Shown here in pieces: positions 25,240-33,958 of a DNA stretch of 64,000 nt. Source of the DNA: Roseobacter sp. MED193 (GTDB taxonomy: Bacteria; Pseudomonadota; Alphaproteobacteria; Rhodobacterales; Rhodobacteraceae); assembly GCF_000152965.1 (NCBI RefSeq), contig NZ_CH902583.1:98987-162986 (forward strand), given 5' to 3'. Position numbers and translations under genes: made by a program. How positions within the stretch are numbered: position 1 is the first letter of the stretch; each line of letters opens with the position of its first letter. Under the pieces are notes generated by a model. It saw only the letters and a list, made by a program, of their open reading frames with translations. It searched no databases and was not told where the DNA came from.

Positions 25240-25599
25240 ATGGCTGCGCGGACAGAGAACCCCTGGAGGGGCGAGGTGACCTTGACTGTGAATGGCAGGC
25301 CGTTGCTCCTCCGCCTCAGTCTTGGCGCTTTGGCGCGGCTGGAGAGCCAGTTGCGCGAGGATACTCTGGTGGCGCTGGTGCAGCGCTTTGAAACGGGGCG
25401 CTTTTCGGCAACGGACATTCTCGCCTTGCTGACCGCAGGGCTGGAGGGGGGCGGCCATGACCTGGAAAACCTGGACCTGGGCAAAGCCGAGATTGCCGGG
25501 GGAGCCGTAGAGGCGGCCCGGGTCGCCGCACAGCTTTTGGCGCGCAGTTTTTCCTTGCCGACCGCAACGAGCCAGCCCACCACAAGTGCCTGCGAATGA
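25240..25599 (+). CDS. GTA tail assembly protein (g10)
   Basis: A 119-residue protein of the gene-transfer-agent family that includes RcGTA gp10; it lies between tail tube and tape measure, where tailed phages encode chaperones that hold the tape measure during assembly. Sequence: NPWRGEVTLTVNGRPLLLRL, LGALARLESQLREDTLVALV, FSATDILALLTAGLEGGG. Starts 4 bases after g9 and overlaps the next small gene by ATGA. Chaperone role is from position and family. Confidence 0.85.
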   Translation: MAARTENPWRGEVTLTVNGRPLLLRLSLGALARLESQLREDTLVALVQRFETGRFSATDILALLTAGLEGGGHDLENLDLGKAEIAGGAVEAARVAAQLLARSFSLPTATSQPTTSACE

Positions 25600-25802
25600 G
25601 CGGGCTGGATTGGCCGGGGCTGATGCGGGCTGGCCTGACCAGGCTCCAGATGCGCCCTGATATATTCTGGGACCTCACTCCGATCGAGCTGCATTTGCTA
25701 CTCGGGGCTGCCCATGGGGTGCCCAGCCTGGATCGCAGCGGGTTAGAGGCCTTGATGCGCCGCTTCCCTGACCAGAGGGAGCCTGACCTTGGACTTGGGT
25801 GA
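25596..25802 (+). CDS. GTA small tail chaperone-like protein (g10.1)
   Basis: A 68-residue protein in the place of RcGTA g10.1 (the rcc01693-type small phage protein). It shows the typical WPGLMRAGLTRLQMRPDIFW and LTPIELHLLLG. ATGA overlap with g10 suggests coupled synthesis; the two together resemble the G/GT pair of phage lambda in position, but they are separate frames here and no slip site is seen. A phage tail assembly chaperone function is likely. Confidence 0.83.
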   Translation: MSGLDWPGLMRAGLTRLQMRPDIFWDLTPIELHLLLGAAHGVPSLDRSGLEALMRRFPDQREPDLGLG

Positions 25803-25873
25803 TTGTTCTTGTGGGTCCAGTTTTTCTGGCCCTGACCCACAGGTGGTCAGGCCTTTTCACAAAGGATCGTATC

Positions 25874-26533
25874 ATGGCTGATACACGTGACATTGCCGCT
25901 TTGGAACTGCAAAGCGGGGCGCTTGGCGACACGTTGGGCGATGCCGCAGGGATGGCCGCCAGTTTTGAATCAGAACTGCGCCGGGTGCGCGATGCATTTG
26001 AGGCTACCGGAAAAGATGTGGAGACTCTGGAAAGGGGGCTGTCGCGCGGTTTGCGGCGCTCCTTTGAACAGGTGGTCTTTGATGGGGATAGTCTCTCTTC
26101 AGCGTTGGATGGTTTGGCACGCTCGCTGGTGAAAACCACCTATAACGCTGCAATTCGCCCCATCACCGATCATGTCGGGGGAATGATTTCCAGCGGGGTT
26201 GGGGATCTTATCAGCGGGATTTTGCCCTTTGCAGATGGTGCGGCTTTTTCCCAGGGCCGGGTGGTGCCCTTTGCCCGCGGCGGCGTGGTCAGCGCCCCCA
26301 CCAGTTTTCCCATGCGTGGCGGGATCGGGCTGATGGGGGAGGCCGGCCCTGAGGCCATTCTTCCACTAAGCCGCAGCTCCGACGGCAGCCTGGGGGTGCG
26401 CGCGCCGGGGGGCGGCGGCACCACGGTGGTGATGAATGTCAGCACCCCTGATGTTCAGGGCTTTGAGCGCAGCCGGGGCCAGATTGCCGCCCAGCTGTCG
26501 CGGGCATTGAGCCGTGGCAATCGCAATCGTTAG
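25874..26533 (+). CDS. GTA tape measure protein (g11)
   Basis: Sets tail length. At 219 residues it is very short for a tape measure but fits the short GTA tail. Predicted helices at about 5-60 (with SGALGDTLGDAAGMAASFES) are followed by SLVKTTYNAAIRPITDHVGG, a hydrophobic stretch GMISSGVGDLISGILPF, then glycine-rich GEAGPEAILPLSRSSDG and a final SRGQIAAQLSRALSRG. The ATG at 25874 has AAAGGA at good spacing; a longer frame from 25799 has no support. Confidence 0.9.
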   Translation: MADTRDIAALELQSGALGDTLGDAAGMAASFESELRRVRDAFEATGKDVETLERGLSRGLRRSFEQVVFDGDSLSSALDGLARSLVKTTYNAAIRPITDHVGGMISSGVGDLISGILPFADGAAFSQGRVVPFARGGVVSAPTSFPMRGGIGLMGEAGPEAILPLSRSSDGSLGVRAPGGGGTTVVMNVSTPDVQGFERSRGQIAAQLSRALSRGNRNR

Positions 26534-26547
26534 GAGGGCCTGCGCCC

Positions 26548-27180
26548 ATGAGTTTTCATGAAATCAGATTTCCGGCCTCACTCAGCTTTGGATCTGTCGG
26601 TGGGCCAGAACGGCGTACTGATGTGGTGACCCTGGCCAATGGCTTTGAGGAGCGCAACACCCCCTGGGCGCATTCGCGCCGCCGCTATGATGCAGGACTT
26701 GGACTGCGTTCTTTGGATGATATCGAGGCACTGATTGCTTTCTTTGAGGCCCGCCAGGGGCAGATCTTTGGGTTTCGCTGGAAGGATTGGTCTGACTACA
26801 AATCCGCCCGCCCCACAGCGGAAGTGGATTTTCGAGATCAGGTCATTGGGCTGGGCGATGGGGTGCAAACTGGGTTCCAGCTGCTGAAAAGCTACCGTTC
26901 GGGCGACAGCATCTATCCCAGGCCTATCGCCAAGCCCGTCGACGGCACAGTGCGCCTGGGATTGGGGCAGGAAGAGATCAAGGAAGGCATTGATTTCACG
27001 CTGGATCCGACCACTGGCATGGTCGTGTTGAGCCACCCTCCTGAAAACGGAATTGAGGTGGTTGCAGGATTTGAATTTGATGTCCCCGTGCGGTTCGACA
27101 CGGATCGGATCCTGACCAGCGTGGCCTCTTTTCAGGCTGGGGATGTGCCCAATGTTCCGGTGGTAGAGGTGCGTGCCTGA
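26548..27180 (+). CDS. GTA distal tail protein (g12, DUF2460)
   Basis: DUF2460 protein of 210 residues that forms the ring at the tip of the tail tube. Typical points: SFHEIRFPASLSFGSVGGPE at the front, RYDAGLGLRSLDDIEALIAF, RWKDWSDYK, and the C-terminal VPVRFDTDRILTSVASFQAG. Preceded by TAGGAGGG. Its stop codon overlaps the g13 start (TGATG), so the two are coupled. Confidence 0.94.
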   Translation: MSFHEIRFPASLSFGSVGGPERRTDVVTLANGFEERNTPWAHSRRRYDAGLGLRSLDDIEALIAFFEARQGQIFGFRWKDWSDYKSARPTAEVDFRDQVIGLGDGVQTGFQLLKSYRSGDSIYPRPIAKPVDGTVRLGLGQEEIKEGIDFTLDPTTGMVVLSHPPENGIEVVAGFEFDVPVRFDTDRILTSVASFQAGDVPNVPVVEVRA

Positions 27181-28067
27181 TGGAGCAAGCAGCTCAGGGA
27201 CTATGGGCCCATGCACGCACTGGTGTCACCACTCTGGCACGCTGTTGGGGACTAACACGCCGCGACGGAACCCAGCTCGGCTTTACCGATCATGATCTGG
27301 ATCTGTTCTTTGAGGGCTGGCAATTTGCAGCCGGGTCCGGGCTCAGCGCGCGAAGGTTGTTACAGACAACCGGGCTTTCGGTCGACAACTCCTCGGCCCA
27401 GGGAGCGTTGAGTGACGCCGCCTTGAAAGAGGAGGATATTTTGGCCGGGCGTTTTGACGGGGCGGATTTGAGCTGTTGGCTGGTGAACTGGCAGAACCCT
27501 GATGAGCGTTGGCTGCAATTTCGTGGCACTCTTGGCGAGTTGCAGCGGGCAGGTGGTGCCTTTGAGGCCGAACTGCGCGGCCTCACTGAAGCGCTGAACC
27601 AGCCCCTGGGGCGGATCTATCAGAAACCCTGTACGGCGGTTCTGGGCGATGGCAATTGCCGCTTTGATCTTGCCACCCCGGGCTATGTATTTGAGGGCGT
27701 GGTGGAGACAGTGACGGAACAGGGGGCGTATCAGTGGCAGAGTCTGGAAGGGTTTGAACAGGCCTGGTTCACTGCCGGTCGTCTCTCAGTGCTCAGTGGC
27801 GCGGCCGCAGGGCTGTGGGGCAGCATTAAGCGCGATCAGGACCTCGGGGGCGGGCGCCTTATCACCCTATGGGAGCCCCTGCGCGGTGGGCTGGCGGCGG
27901 GCGATCTTATCCGCCTAGAGCCGGGTTGTGACAAATCCATGCAGAGCTGTCGCCTGAAGTTCAACAACCTGATCAACTTTCAGGGCTTTCCCGACATCCC
28001 AGGAGAAGACTGGGTTATGGCAGTGCCCAAGGCGAGCGGCTCTTTGACAGGGGGAAGCCGCAGATGA
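27180..28067 (+). CDS. GTA baseplate hub protein (g13, DUF2163), Fe-S type cysteines
   Basis: DUF2163 hub protein of 295 residues at the tail tip. It contains LTRRDGTQLGFTDHDLDL and, towards the C-terminus, four cysteines: PCTAVLGDGNC and GCDKSMQSC, followed by KFNNLINFQGFPDIPGEDW. In RcGTA the corresponding hub protein was found to hold an iron-sulfur cluster on such cysteines, so the same is expected here. Start overlaps g12 by one base and the stop overlaps g14 by four. Confidence 0.93.
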   Translation: MEQAAQGLWAHARTGVTTLARCWGLTRRDGTQLGFTDHDLDLFFEGWQFAAGSGLSARRLLQTTGLSVDNSSAQGALSDAALKEEDILAGRFDGADLSCWLVNWQNPDERWLQFRGTLGELQRAGGAFEAELRGLTEALNQPLGRIYQKPCTAVLGDGNCRFDLATPGYVFEGVVETVTEQGAYQWQSLEGFEQAWFTAGRLSVLSGAAAGLWGSIKRDQDLGGGRLITLWEPLRGGLAAGDLIRLEPGCDKSMQSCRLKFNNLINFQGFPDIPGEDWVMAVPKASGSLTGGSRR

Positions 28068-28561
28068 TGGCTCCAGAGCGCCCTGGCGGCGAGATTACGG
28101 GGAGGGATCCCTGTCACCCAGTCGTCGCAGAGGCACGACGATGGATCGGAACGCCATACTTGCATCAGGCCAGTTGCCGAGGCGGGGGCTGTGATTGTTT
28201 GGGCTTGATCCGTGGGATCTGGCGCGCGCGGTTCACCCAAGAGCCTGAAATGCCACCAGCCTATTCGATGGATTGGTCTGAACCGCAAAGAGAAGAGAGG
28301 CTTTGGCAGGCGGCCCGGGCCCATCTTGTGGCGAAGCCTCTGAACGAGGGGGCTTTGGGGGATGTGCTGTTGTTTCGCATGCGGGCCGGAGCAGTGGCGA
28401 AACATCTGGGCGTGCAGTCCCAGCTTAGCCGCGAGAATGGCGCGCGGGGCGCGAGTTTTATTCATGCCTATAGCGGCCACGGCGTGGTGGAAAGCGCTCT
28501 GACCGCCCCCTGGCGACGCCGCATTGTGGCGCGGTTTTCCTTTCCTGAGGAGCAGATCTGA
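28064..28561 (+). CDS. GTA baseplate NlpC/P60 cell-wall peptidase (g14)
   Basis: Peptidase of 165 residues carried at the tail tip, thought to open recipient peptidoglycan. The catalytic Cys is in GGGCDCLGLIRGIWR (about 47), preceded by RRWIGTPYLHQA; His follows in AKHLGVQSQ, and the end has SFIHAYSGHGVVESALTAPW. A DCLGL form in place of the usual DCSGL is common for GTA members. Starts within the g13 stop and its own stop overlaps g15 (TGATG). Confidence 0.93.
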   Translation: MMAPERPGGEITGRDPCHPVVAEARRWIGTPYLHQASCRGGGCDCLGLIRGIWRARFTQEPEMPPAYSMDWSEPQREERLWQAARAHLVAKPLNEGALGDVLLFRMRAGAVAKHLGVQSQLSRENGARGASFIHAYSGHGVVESALTAPWRRRIVARFSFPEEQI

Positions 28562-31500
28562 TGGCAACAATTGTGCTTTCCGCGGCGGGTGCCGCGATTG
28601 GCGGTTCGATTGGCGGTACCGTGGCCGGGCTGTCCAGCGTTGCCATAGGGCGTGCCATTGGTGCCACCCTGGGGCGGGCAATTGATGATCGGCTATTGGG
28701 CACGGGATCTGACGCGATAGAGACCGGGCGGGTGGATCGGTTCCGCCTTACAGAGGCCGGGCAGGGCGCGCCGATCCCGCAGATCTATGGTCGAACCCGC
28801 ATCGGTGGTCAGGTGATTTGGGCCAGTGAATTTGCCGAGAGTGCCACTGTGACTGGGGGCGGAAAAGGGGCCCCAAGCCAGCCCCAGACCACCAGCTACA
28901 GCTATACGGTCTCCCTGGCGATTGCTCTGTGTCAGGGAGAGATCGCCTCGGTGTCCCGTATCTGGGCAGATGGGGAGGAGGTCTCGCCGCGGGATCTGAA
29001 CATGACCCTCTACCGGGGAACCCAGGACCAGAAACCTGATCCTCTGATGGAGGCAGTGGAAGGGGCGGGTGAGGTGCCCGGCTATCGAGGGACAGCCTAT
29101 GTGGTCTTTGAAAACCTCGCGCTGGAGAGCTTTGGTAACCGGGTTCCGCAGTTCTCCTTTGAGGTGGTGCGCCCAGAGCAGGCCAGCAGCCCGGATTATG
29201 ACCTGGACCTTGGCCAGTTGGTGAAAGGGGTGGCGTTAATGCCGGGCACCGGGGAATATGCTCTGGCGACCACAGCTGTGCACTATGGGGTCGGCCCTGG
29301 GCAGTCGGTTGGCGGCAATAGCCATACCGCATCTGGGTCAAGCGATTTTGAGACTTCGCTCTCGGCACTTTCTGCTGAGTTGCCAAGCTGCGATGCAACT
29401 TCTTTGATTGTGTCGTGGTTCGGGGATGACCTGCGCTGTGGGCAGTGCCAGATCAAACCCAAAGTGGAGCAAAGGCAGGCTGAGGGTATTCCCATGCCCT
29501 GGCGGGTCTGCGGCGAAACCCGGGCGAGTGCCGATCTGGTGCCGGTCGATAGTGAGGGGCGGGCGCTTTATGGCGGCACCCCTGCGGATGCAGCGGTGAT
29601 CGAGGCGATTGAGGCGTTTCACGGCGCTGGCAAGCGGGTGATGTTCTACCCCTTTATCTTGATGGACCAGGTCGCGGGTAATGATCTGCCTGACCCCTGG
29701 AGTGATGCAGAGAGCCAACCGCCGCTGCCCTGGCGTGGGCGCATCACGCTGTCAAAGGCACCCGGGCAGGCGGCTACACCGGATCAGACCGCGACAGCGG
29801 ATATTGAACTCGCCGCCTTTATGGGCCACGCCACGGCCGCTGATTATACCGTAACGCCTGGCCAGGTCTCCTACAGTGGCGGGCCGGACTGGGGGATGCG
29901 GCGGTTTATCCTACACAATGCGGCGCTCTGTGCGGCGGCCGGCGGGGTTGCGGCCTTTTGCATTGGCTCCGAGATGCGCGCCCTGACCCAGATCCGCGGG
30001 GCCAACGGGTTTCCTGCTGTCACCGCGCTGCGGGATCTCGCAGCCCAGGTGCGTCTGCTGCTGCCGGAAGCAAAGATTAGCTATGCCGCCGACTGGTCCG
30101 AATATTGGGGCTATCAAAGCCCGGAGGGAAACCGCTACTTCCATCTGGATCCGCTCTGGGCTGATGCCAATATCGACTTTATTGGCATTGATAACTACAT
30201 GCCGCTATCTGACTGGCGCGATGGTGTGGATCATCTGGATCGCGCAGCCGGGGTGCCCAGCATCTATGATTTGGAGTATTTGCGCGCCAATGTGGAAGGC
30301 GGCGAGGGCTATGATTGGTATTACCACTCAGCCGAGGCGGCTGCGGCGCAGATACGAACGCCGATTACCGATGGGGCCCACGATGAGCCCTGGGTCTGGC
30401 GCTACAAAGATCTGAGAAACTGGTGGAGCAACCAGCATTATGAACGCCTAGACGGGGTTCGTCAGGCCCAGCCAACGGCCTGGCAGCCGCAAAAGAAGCC
30501 AATATGGTTCACCGAATTAGGCTGCGCGGCGATTGATAAAGGGACAAACCAGCCCAATAAGTTTCTCGACCCCAAGAGTTCAGAATCGCAACTGCCGCGC
30601 TACTCCAATGGGCAGCGTGATGATCTGATACAGATGCAATATCTGCGGGCAGTGCTGGGCTATTGGGGCGAGGAGGAAAACAACCCTATGTCCAGCGAAT
30701 ATGACGGGCGGATGCTGGATATGAGCAACGCCTATGTCTGGGCCTGGGATGCGCGCCCCTTTCCTGCCTTTCCAAATCTGGATGCGGTCTGGAGCGATGG
30801 CGAGAACTATCTGCGCGGGCACTGGCTCAATGGTCGGGCCGGGCAGCGCAGTCTGGCTTCTGTCGTGCGCGAGATTTGTGCAGAGGCCGGGCAGACCCGG
30901 ATTGATGTCTCCGGGCTTTATGGGATCGTACATGGGTTTGCCCTCAGCGAGGTGGCGCCTGCCCGCGCAGCACTACAGCCGCTGAGCCTTCGATTCGGCT
31001 TTGACACCATTGAGCGCAATGGGGTTCTGGTGTTCCGCCTGCGCCAAGGTGACAGCGATCAGACCCTGACAGCGCAAAACCTGGTTGAAGATGAGGAGTC
31101 GGAAGGCGCGATTGAGCTGATCCGGGAGGCAGAGGCCGAATTGGCCGGGCGGGTGCGCCTGCGGTTCATCGAATGGGGGGCTGGGTATGAAATTGGAGCT
31201 GTGGAAGCGGTCTTACCCGATGAGGATACCCATGCTGTAAACACCAGCGAACTCGCTCTCGTGCTTACACAAAGCGAAGCACGTCAGATTGTTGAACGCT
31301 GGTTGGCGGAGACACGGGTCTCCCGCGATACCGCCAGATTTGTTCTGCCGCCATCGCAGCTGCACCTTGGGGTGGGGGACGTTATCACGCTGCCTGCTGA
31401 CCTCTCTTCTGGATCATCTGCTGAGTCCGGGGCTGGGGCCTTGGAAGGCCCCGCAGGCCCGCAGCGTTACCGGTTGGACCGAATGGAGCTTGGGGCGGCG

Positions 31501-32526
31501 CAGATCGTCGATGCCGTGCGTATCGACCCAGAGGTCTACCTGCCTGCACCGTCGCCTGAAACCCTGCCCAGTGGTCAAGCTTTTGAGCCGCCTCTGCCTG
31601 TTTTGCCGCTGTTTATGGATTTGCCGTTGCTGACCGGCGAAGAGGTGCCCCATGCGCCGCGTCTTGCGGTGACGGCCTCTCCTTGGCCCGGAACCGTGGC
31701 GCTTTATGAATCGGGCAGCGATTCTGACTATCGCCTCGCGCAGATCATTGCAGCGCGTAGGACTATTGGCGTGACAGAAACTGCTCTGGCTTCTGCTGCA
31801 GTGGGACGCTGGGATCTCGGCGCTGACCTGCAGGTGAAACTGATCTCTGGCGCGTTGCAAAGCCGCGATGCGCTGGCGGTGCTGAATGGGGCCAATGCCG
31901 TGGCCATCGGCGATGGCAGCCGCGACAATTGGGAGATCTTCCAATTCCGTGAGGCTGAACTGGTTGCGGAAAACACCTATATGCTGCGCCACCGTCTGCG
32001 CGGTCAGTTGGGCAGCGATGGTTTGATACCTGCTCTGTGGCCGGAAGGATCCTATGTGGTGCTGTTGGATGGAAGTCTTTCCCAGGTGGACCTGACTTTG
32101 GCGCAGCGGCGAATTGCCCGCCATTACCGGATTGGACCGGCACGGCGCGGCTATGAGGATCCGAGTTATGTTCATCGGGTGGAGGCCTTTGATGGCAATG
32201 GATTGCGTCCCTATGCGCCGGTGCATCTGCGGCTGGATGGGAGGCTGGGCGATGATATCTCAATGAGCTGGATCCGCCGCAGTCGGGTAGAGGGTGACAG
32301 TTGGGATCTGGCCGAAATCCCATTGGGGGAGACGCAAGAGGCCTACCGGATCCGAATCTTACGCGGTACCACGCTGTTGCGGGAGCGACAGGTCACTGCC
32401 CCGAGTTGGATCTATAGCACCAGCGACCAAGCCGCAGATGCGGTGCTCAGCGGAGACATTGTGGAAGTGGCCCAGTTGTCGGATCGCTATGGGGCGGGCT
32501 TTGCGGCGCAAAAGCCAATTGTCTGA
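28561..32526 (+). CDS. GTA megatron/baseplate host-specificity protein (g15)
   Basis: The largest GTA protein, 1321 residues, with an alanine/glycine-rich hydrophobic N-terminus (about 5-45), tail-hub modules (FAESATVTGGGKGAPSQPQT, then YSYTVSLAIALCQGEIASVS), a glycoside-hydrolase-like TIM barrel at about 430-750 (AAFCIGSEMRALTQIRG, DWSEYWGYQSP, WFTELGCAAIDKGTNQPN) and C-terminal beta modules. In RcGTA this protein forms the tip that pierces the receiver envelope and closes the tube. Length is close to the RcGTA value and the frame is intact, which argues for a working particle. Confidence 0.94.
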   Translation: MATIVLSAAGAAIGGSIGGTVAGLSSVAIGRAIGATLGRAIDDRLLGTGSDAIETGRVDRFRLTEAGQGAPIPQIYGRTRIGGQVIWASEFAESATVTGGGKGAPSQPQTTSYSYTVSLAIALCQGEIASVSRIWADGEEVSPRDLNMTLYRGTQDQKPDPLMEAVEGAGEVPGYRGTAYVVFENLALESFGNRVPQFSFEVVRPEQASSPDYDLDLGQLVKGVALMPGTGEYALATTAVHYGVGPGQSVGGNSHTASGSSDFETSLSALSAELPSCDATSLIVSWFGDDLRCGQCQIKPKVEQRQAEGIPMPWRVCGETRASADLVPVDSEGRALYGGTPADAAVIEAIEAFHGAGKRVMFYPFILMDQVAGNDLPDPWSDAESQPPLPWRGRITLSKAPGQAATPDQTATADIELAAFMGHATAADYTVTPGQVSYSGGPDWGMRRFILHNAALCAAAGGVAAFCIGSEMRALTQIRGANGFPAVTALRDLAAQVRLLLPEAKISYAADWSEYWGYQSPEGNRYFHLDPLWADANIDFIGIDNYMPLSDWRDGVDHLDRAAGVPSIYDLEYLRANVEGGEGYDWYYHSAEAAAAQIRTPITDGAHDEPWVWRYKDLRNWWSNQHYERLDGVRQAQPTAWQPQKKPIWFTELGCAAIDKGTNQPNKFLDPKSSESQLPRYSNGQRDDLIQMQYLRAVLGYWGEEENNPMSSEYDGRMLDMSNAYVWAWDARPFPAFPNLDAVWSDGENYLRGHWLNGRAGQRSLASVVREICAEAGQTRIDVSGLYGIVHGFALSEVAPARAALQPLSLRFGFDTIERNGVLVFRLRQGDSDQTLTAQNLVEDEESEGAIELIREAEAELAGRVRLRFIEWGAGYEIGAVEAVLPDEDTHAVNTSELALVLTQSEARQIVERWLAETRVSRDTARFVLPPSQLHLGVGDVITLPADLSSGSSAESGAGALEGPAGPQRYRLDRMELGAAQIVDAVRIDPEVYLPAPSPETLPSGQAFEPPLPVLPLFMDLPLLTGEEVPHAPRLAVTASPWPGTVALYESGSDSDYRLAQIIAARRTIGVTETALASAAVGRWDLGADLQVKLISGALQSRDALAVLNGANAVAIGDGSRDNWEIFQFREAELVAENTYMLRHRLRGQLGSDGLIPALWPEGSYVVLLDGSLSQVDLTLAQRRIARHYRIGPARRGYEDPSYVHRVEAFDGNGLRPYAPVHLRLDGRLGDDISMSWIRRSRVEGDSWDLAEIPLGETQEAYRIRILRGTTLLRERQVTAPSWIYSTSDQAADAVLSGDIVEVAQLSDRYGAGFAAQKPIV

Positions 32527-32896
32527 GAAAAGGGCTCAGGCTCAGCCGCCTCAGTTCTTTGGAAAATCCCCTCTGTGCCAGCCAGTTCTGCCCCAGGATG
32601 TCAGCAGTGTGGCCCGCGCATTATTGGCGGTACCGGCCCAGGAGCGTTCAAATTTGTGTCAGACACTGTTTGATCGCGCTGATATGGCGGAGGTGCATGT
32701 TGCGCGGACAGGCGCGCTGCATCCCCTCTGGGGCAATGGCTCTTTGGATGCGGCGGCACGGCACAGTATGGGACGCTTGTATCAAGAGCCACTTTGGAGT
32801 GATGTTCGCTATATCAATTGCTTACGGATCGTTCTTGCGGCCCTGGATCGGCGTCTCACCCGCCCAAAGGGGGCGGCAGGCGGGGATGTAAGGTGA
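32519..32896 (+). CDS. Small trailing GTA-cluster protein (DUF7742-like)
   Basis: A 125-residue protein in the frame overlapping the g15 end by 8 bases. It reads LPQDVSSVARALLAVPAQER, TGALHPLWGNGSLDAAAR and CLRIVLAALDRR, resembling small proteins encoded after g15 in related genomes (DUF7742-type; recognised from memory of pattern). There is no ATG at the front; TTG at 32519, within the g15 stop, is the best start. Role unknown, but the overlap and the position suggest it belongs to the GTA transcript. Confidence 0.6.
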   Translation: MSEKRAQAQPPQFFGKSPLCQPVLPQDVSSVARALLAVPAQERSNLCQTLFDRADMAEVHVARTGALHPLWGNGSLDAAARHSMGRLYQEPLWSDVRYINCLRIVLAALDRRLTRPKGAAGGDVR

Positions 32897-33042
32897 CGGA
32901 AACGGGGGGCGGGGATCTCCTTGGAGGCAGGTAGCGGGCGAGATTTTACCCATTCCATTTGGAAATCCTCTCCATCACGGGTTTGCGCTTGGGTTTTTCT
33001 TCCCTAAATGCGAACCTAGGCGGAAGAAGAGGACGCAATGCC

Positions 33043-33861
33043 ATGATCAAAACGCGTACAGCTGTAACCCCCCTGGACCCGGTCTGGGAACAAATCTCTA
33101 CTGAGGCGCAGGAAGCCGTTGCAAAACAGCCGCTTATGGGCGGGTTGATACATGCCTGCATCCTACATCACCCGACGCTGGAAAAAGCGCTGTCCTACCG
33201 GATCGCAGCCAAACTCTGTTCCAACGAAATGTCGATGGTGATCCTGCGCGAAATTGTTGATACCGCTTTTGCCTCGGATCCCTCCCTGATTGCGGCGGCG
33301 CGGGCCGATTTGATGGCGGTCTATGATCGCGATCCGGCCTGCCACCGCCTGTTGCAACCTATCCTTTACTTCAAGGGGTATCAGGCCGTGCAGGCCTATC
33401 GTATTGCGCATTGGCTGTGGCGGCAGGGAGATCAAGATCTGGCGTTCTTTTTCCAAATGCGAATTTCGGAGATCTTTGGTGTTGATATTCACCCAGGAGC
33501 CCGCATTGGCCGGGGCATTATGATCGACCACGCTCATTCCATCGTCATCGGTGAAACCGCCGTGGTGGGGGACAATGTCTCGATGCTGCATTCGGTGACC
33601 CTCGGCGGAACCGGCAAAGAAGAAGAGGATCGCCATCCCAAGATCGAAGATGGGGTACTGATTGGCGCTGGTGCTAAGGTGTTGGGCAATATTCGTGTGG
33701 GCCATTGTAGTCGCATCGCAGCCGGATCGGTTGTGCTGTCCGAAGTTCCCCCCTGCAAAACTGTTGCAGGTGTCCCCGCAAAGATTGTTGGGGAGGCAGG
33801 TTGCGATCAGCCTTCGATCAGCATGGATCAGGTGCTGACGGAACATAGCACCCCCAAATAG
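33043..33861 (+). CDS. cysE: Serine O-acetyltransferase
   Basis: Makes O-acetylserine from serine and acetyl-CoA, the first step of cysteine synthesis. The 272-residue protein has the helical N-terminal domain (DPVWEQISTEAQEAV, then EMSMVILREIVDTAFASDPS) and the left-handed beta-helix: FGVDIHPGARIGRGIMIDHA with the catalytic His-Asp pair, GDNVSMLHSVTLGGTGKE, and IAAGSVVLSEVPPCKTVAGV. ATG at 33043 matches the family N-terminus. It is convergent with the PDH operon and marks the right border of the GTA cluster. Confidence 0.96.
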   Translation: MIKTRTAVTPLDPVWEQISTEAQEAVAKQPLMGGLIHACILHHPTLEKALSYRIAAKLCSNEMSMVILREIVDTAFASDPSLIAAARADLMAVYDRDPACHRLLQPILYFKGYQAVQAYRIAHWLWRQGDQDLAFFFQMRISEIFGVDIHPGARIGRGIMIDHAHSIVIGETAVVGDNVSMLHSVTLGGTGKEEEDRHPKIEDGVLIGAGAKVLGNIRVGHCSRIAAGSVVLSEVPPCKTVAGVPAKIVGEAGCDQPSISMDQVLTEHSTPK

Positions 33862-33893
33862 ATCGACGGTTGCCCGGAGGTCGCCACAACTAC

Positions 33894-33931
33894 AAAGCCC
33901 GCCTGCAGGAAACTATGCAGGCGGGCTTTTG
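33894..33931. terminator. Bidirectional terminator between cysE and pdhC
   Basis: AAAGCCCGCCTGCA/TGCAGGCGGGCTTTT: a perfect 11-14 bp stem flanked by A and T tracts, serving both convergent genes. Confidence 0.88.
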
Positions 33932-33958
33932 CGTTTTCAGGGGGATGGCCGCGCAGGG

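Larger units (their letters stand above)
18228..32896 (+). mobile_element. Gene transfer agent (RcGTA-like) structural cluster
   Basis: About 14.7 kb of genes on one strand, in the order packaging, head, connector, tail, baseplate, matching Rhodobacter capsulatus GTA g1 to g15. Many neighbours overlap by 1-8 bases (ATGA or TGATG), and all frames are intact. There is no integrase, excisionase, repressor, replication or lysis gene and no visible attachment site. Placement between fabF-mltG and cysE is the usual Rhodobacteraceae position. GTA particles package random host DNA pieces of about 4 kb and cannot carry their own cluster. Head spikes, lysis genes and regulators are expected elsewhere in the genome. 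Confidence 0.93.

Noticed and set aside
18228-32896. Active prophage
   Set aside because: No integrase, replication, repressor, lysis or attachment sites; gene order and host position are those of a gene transfer agent.
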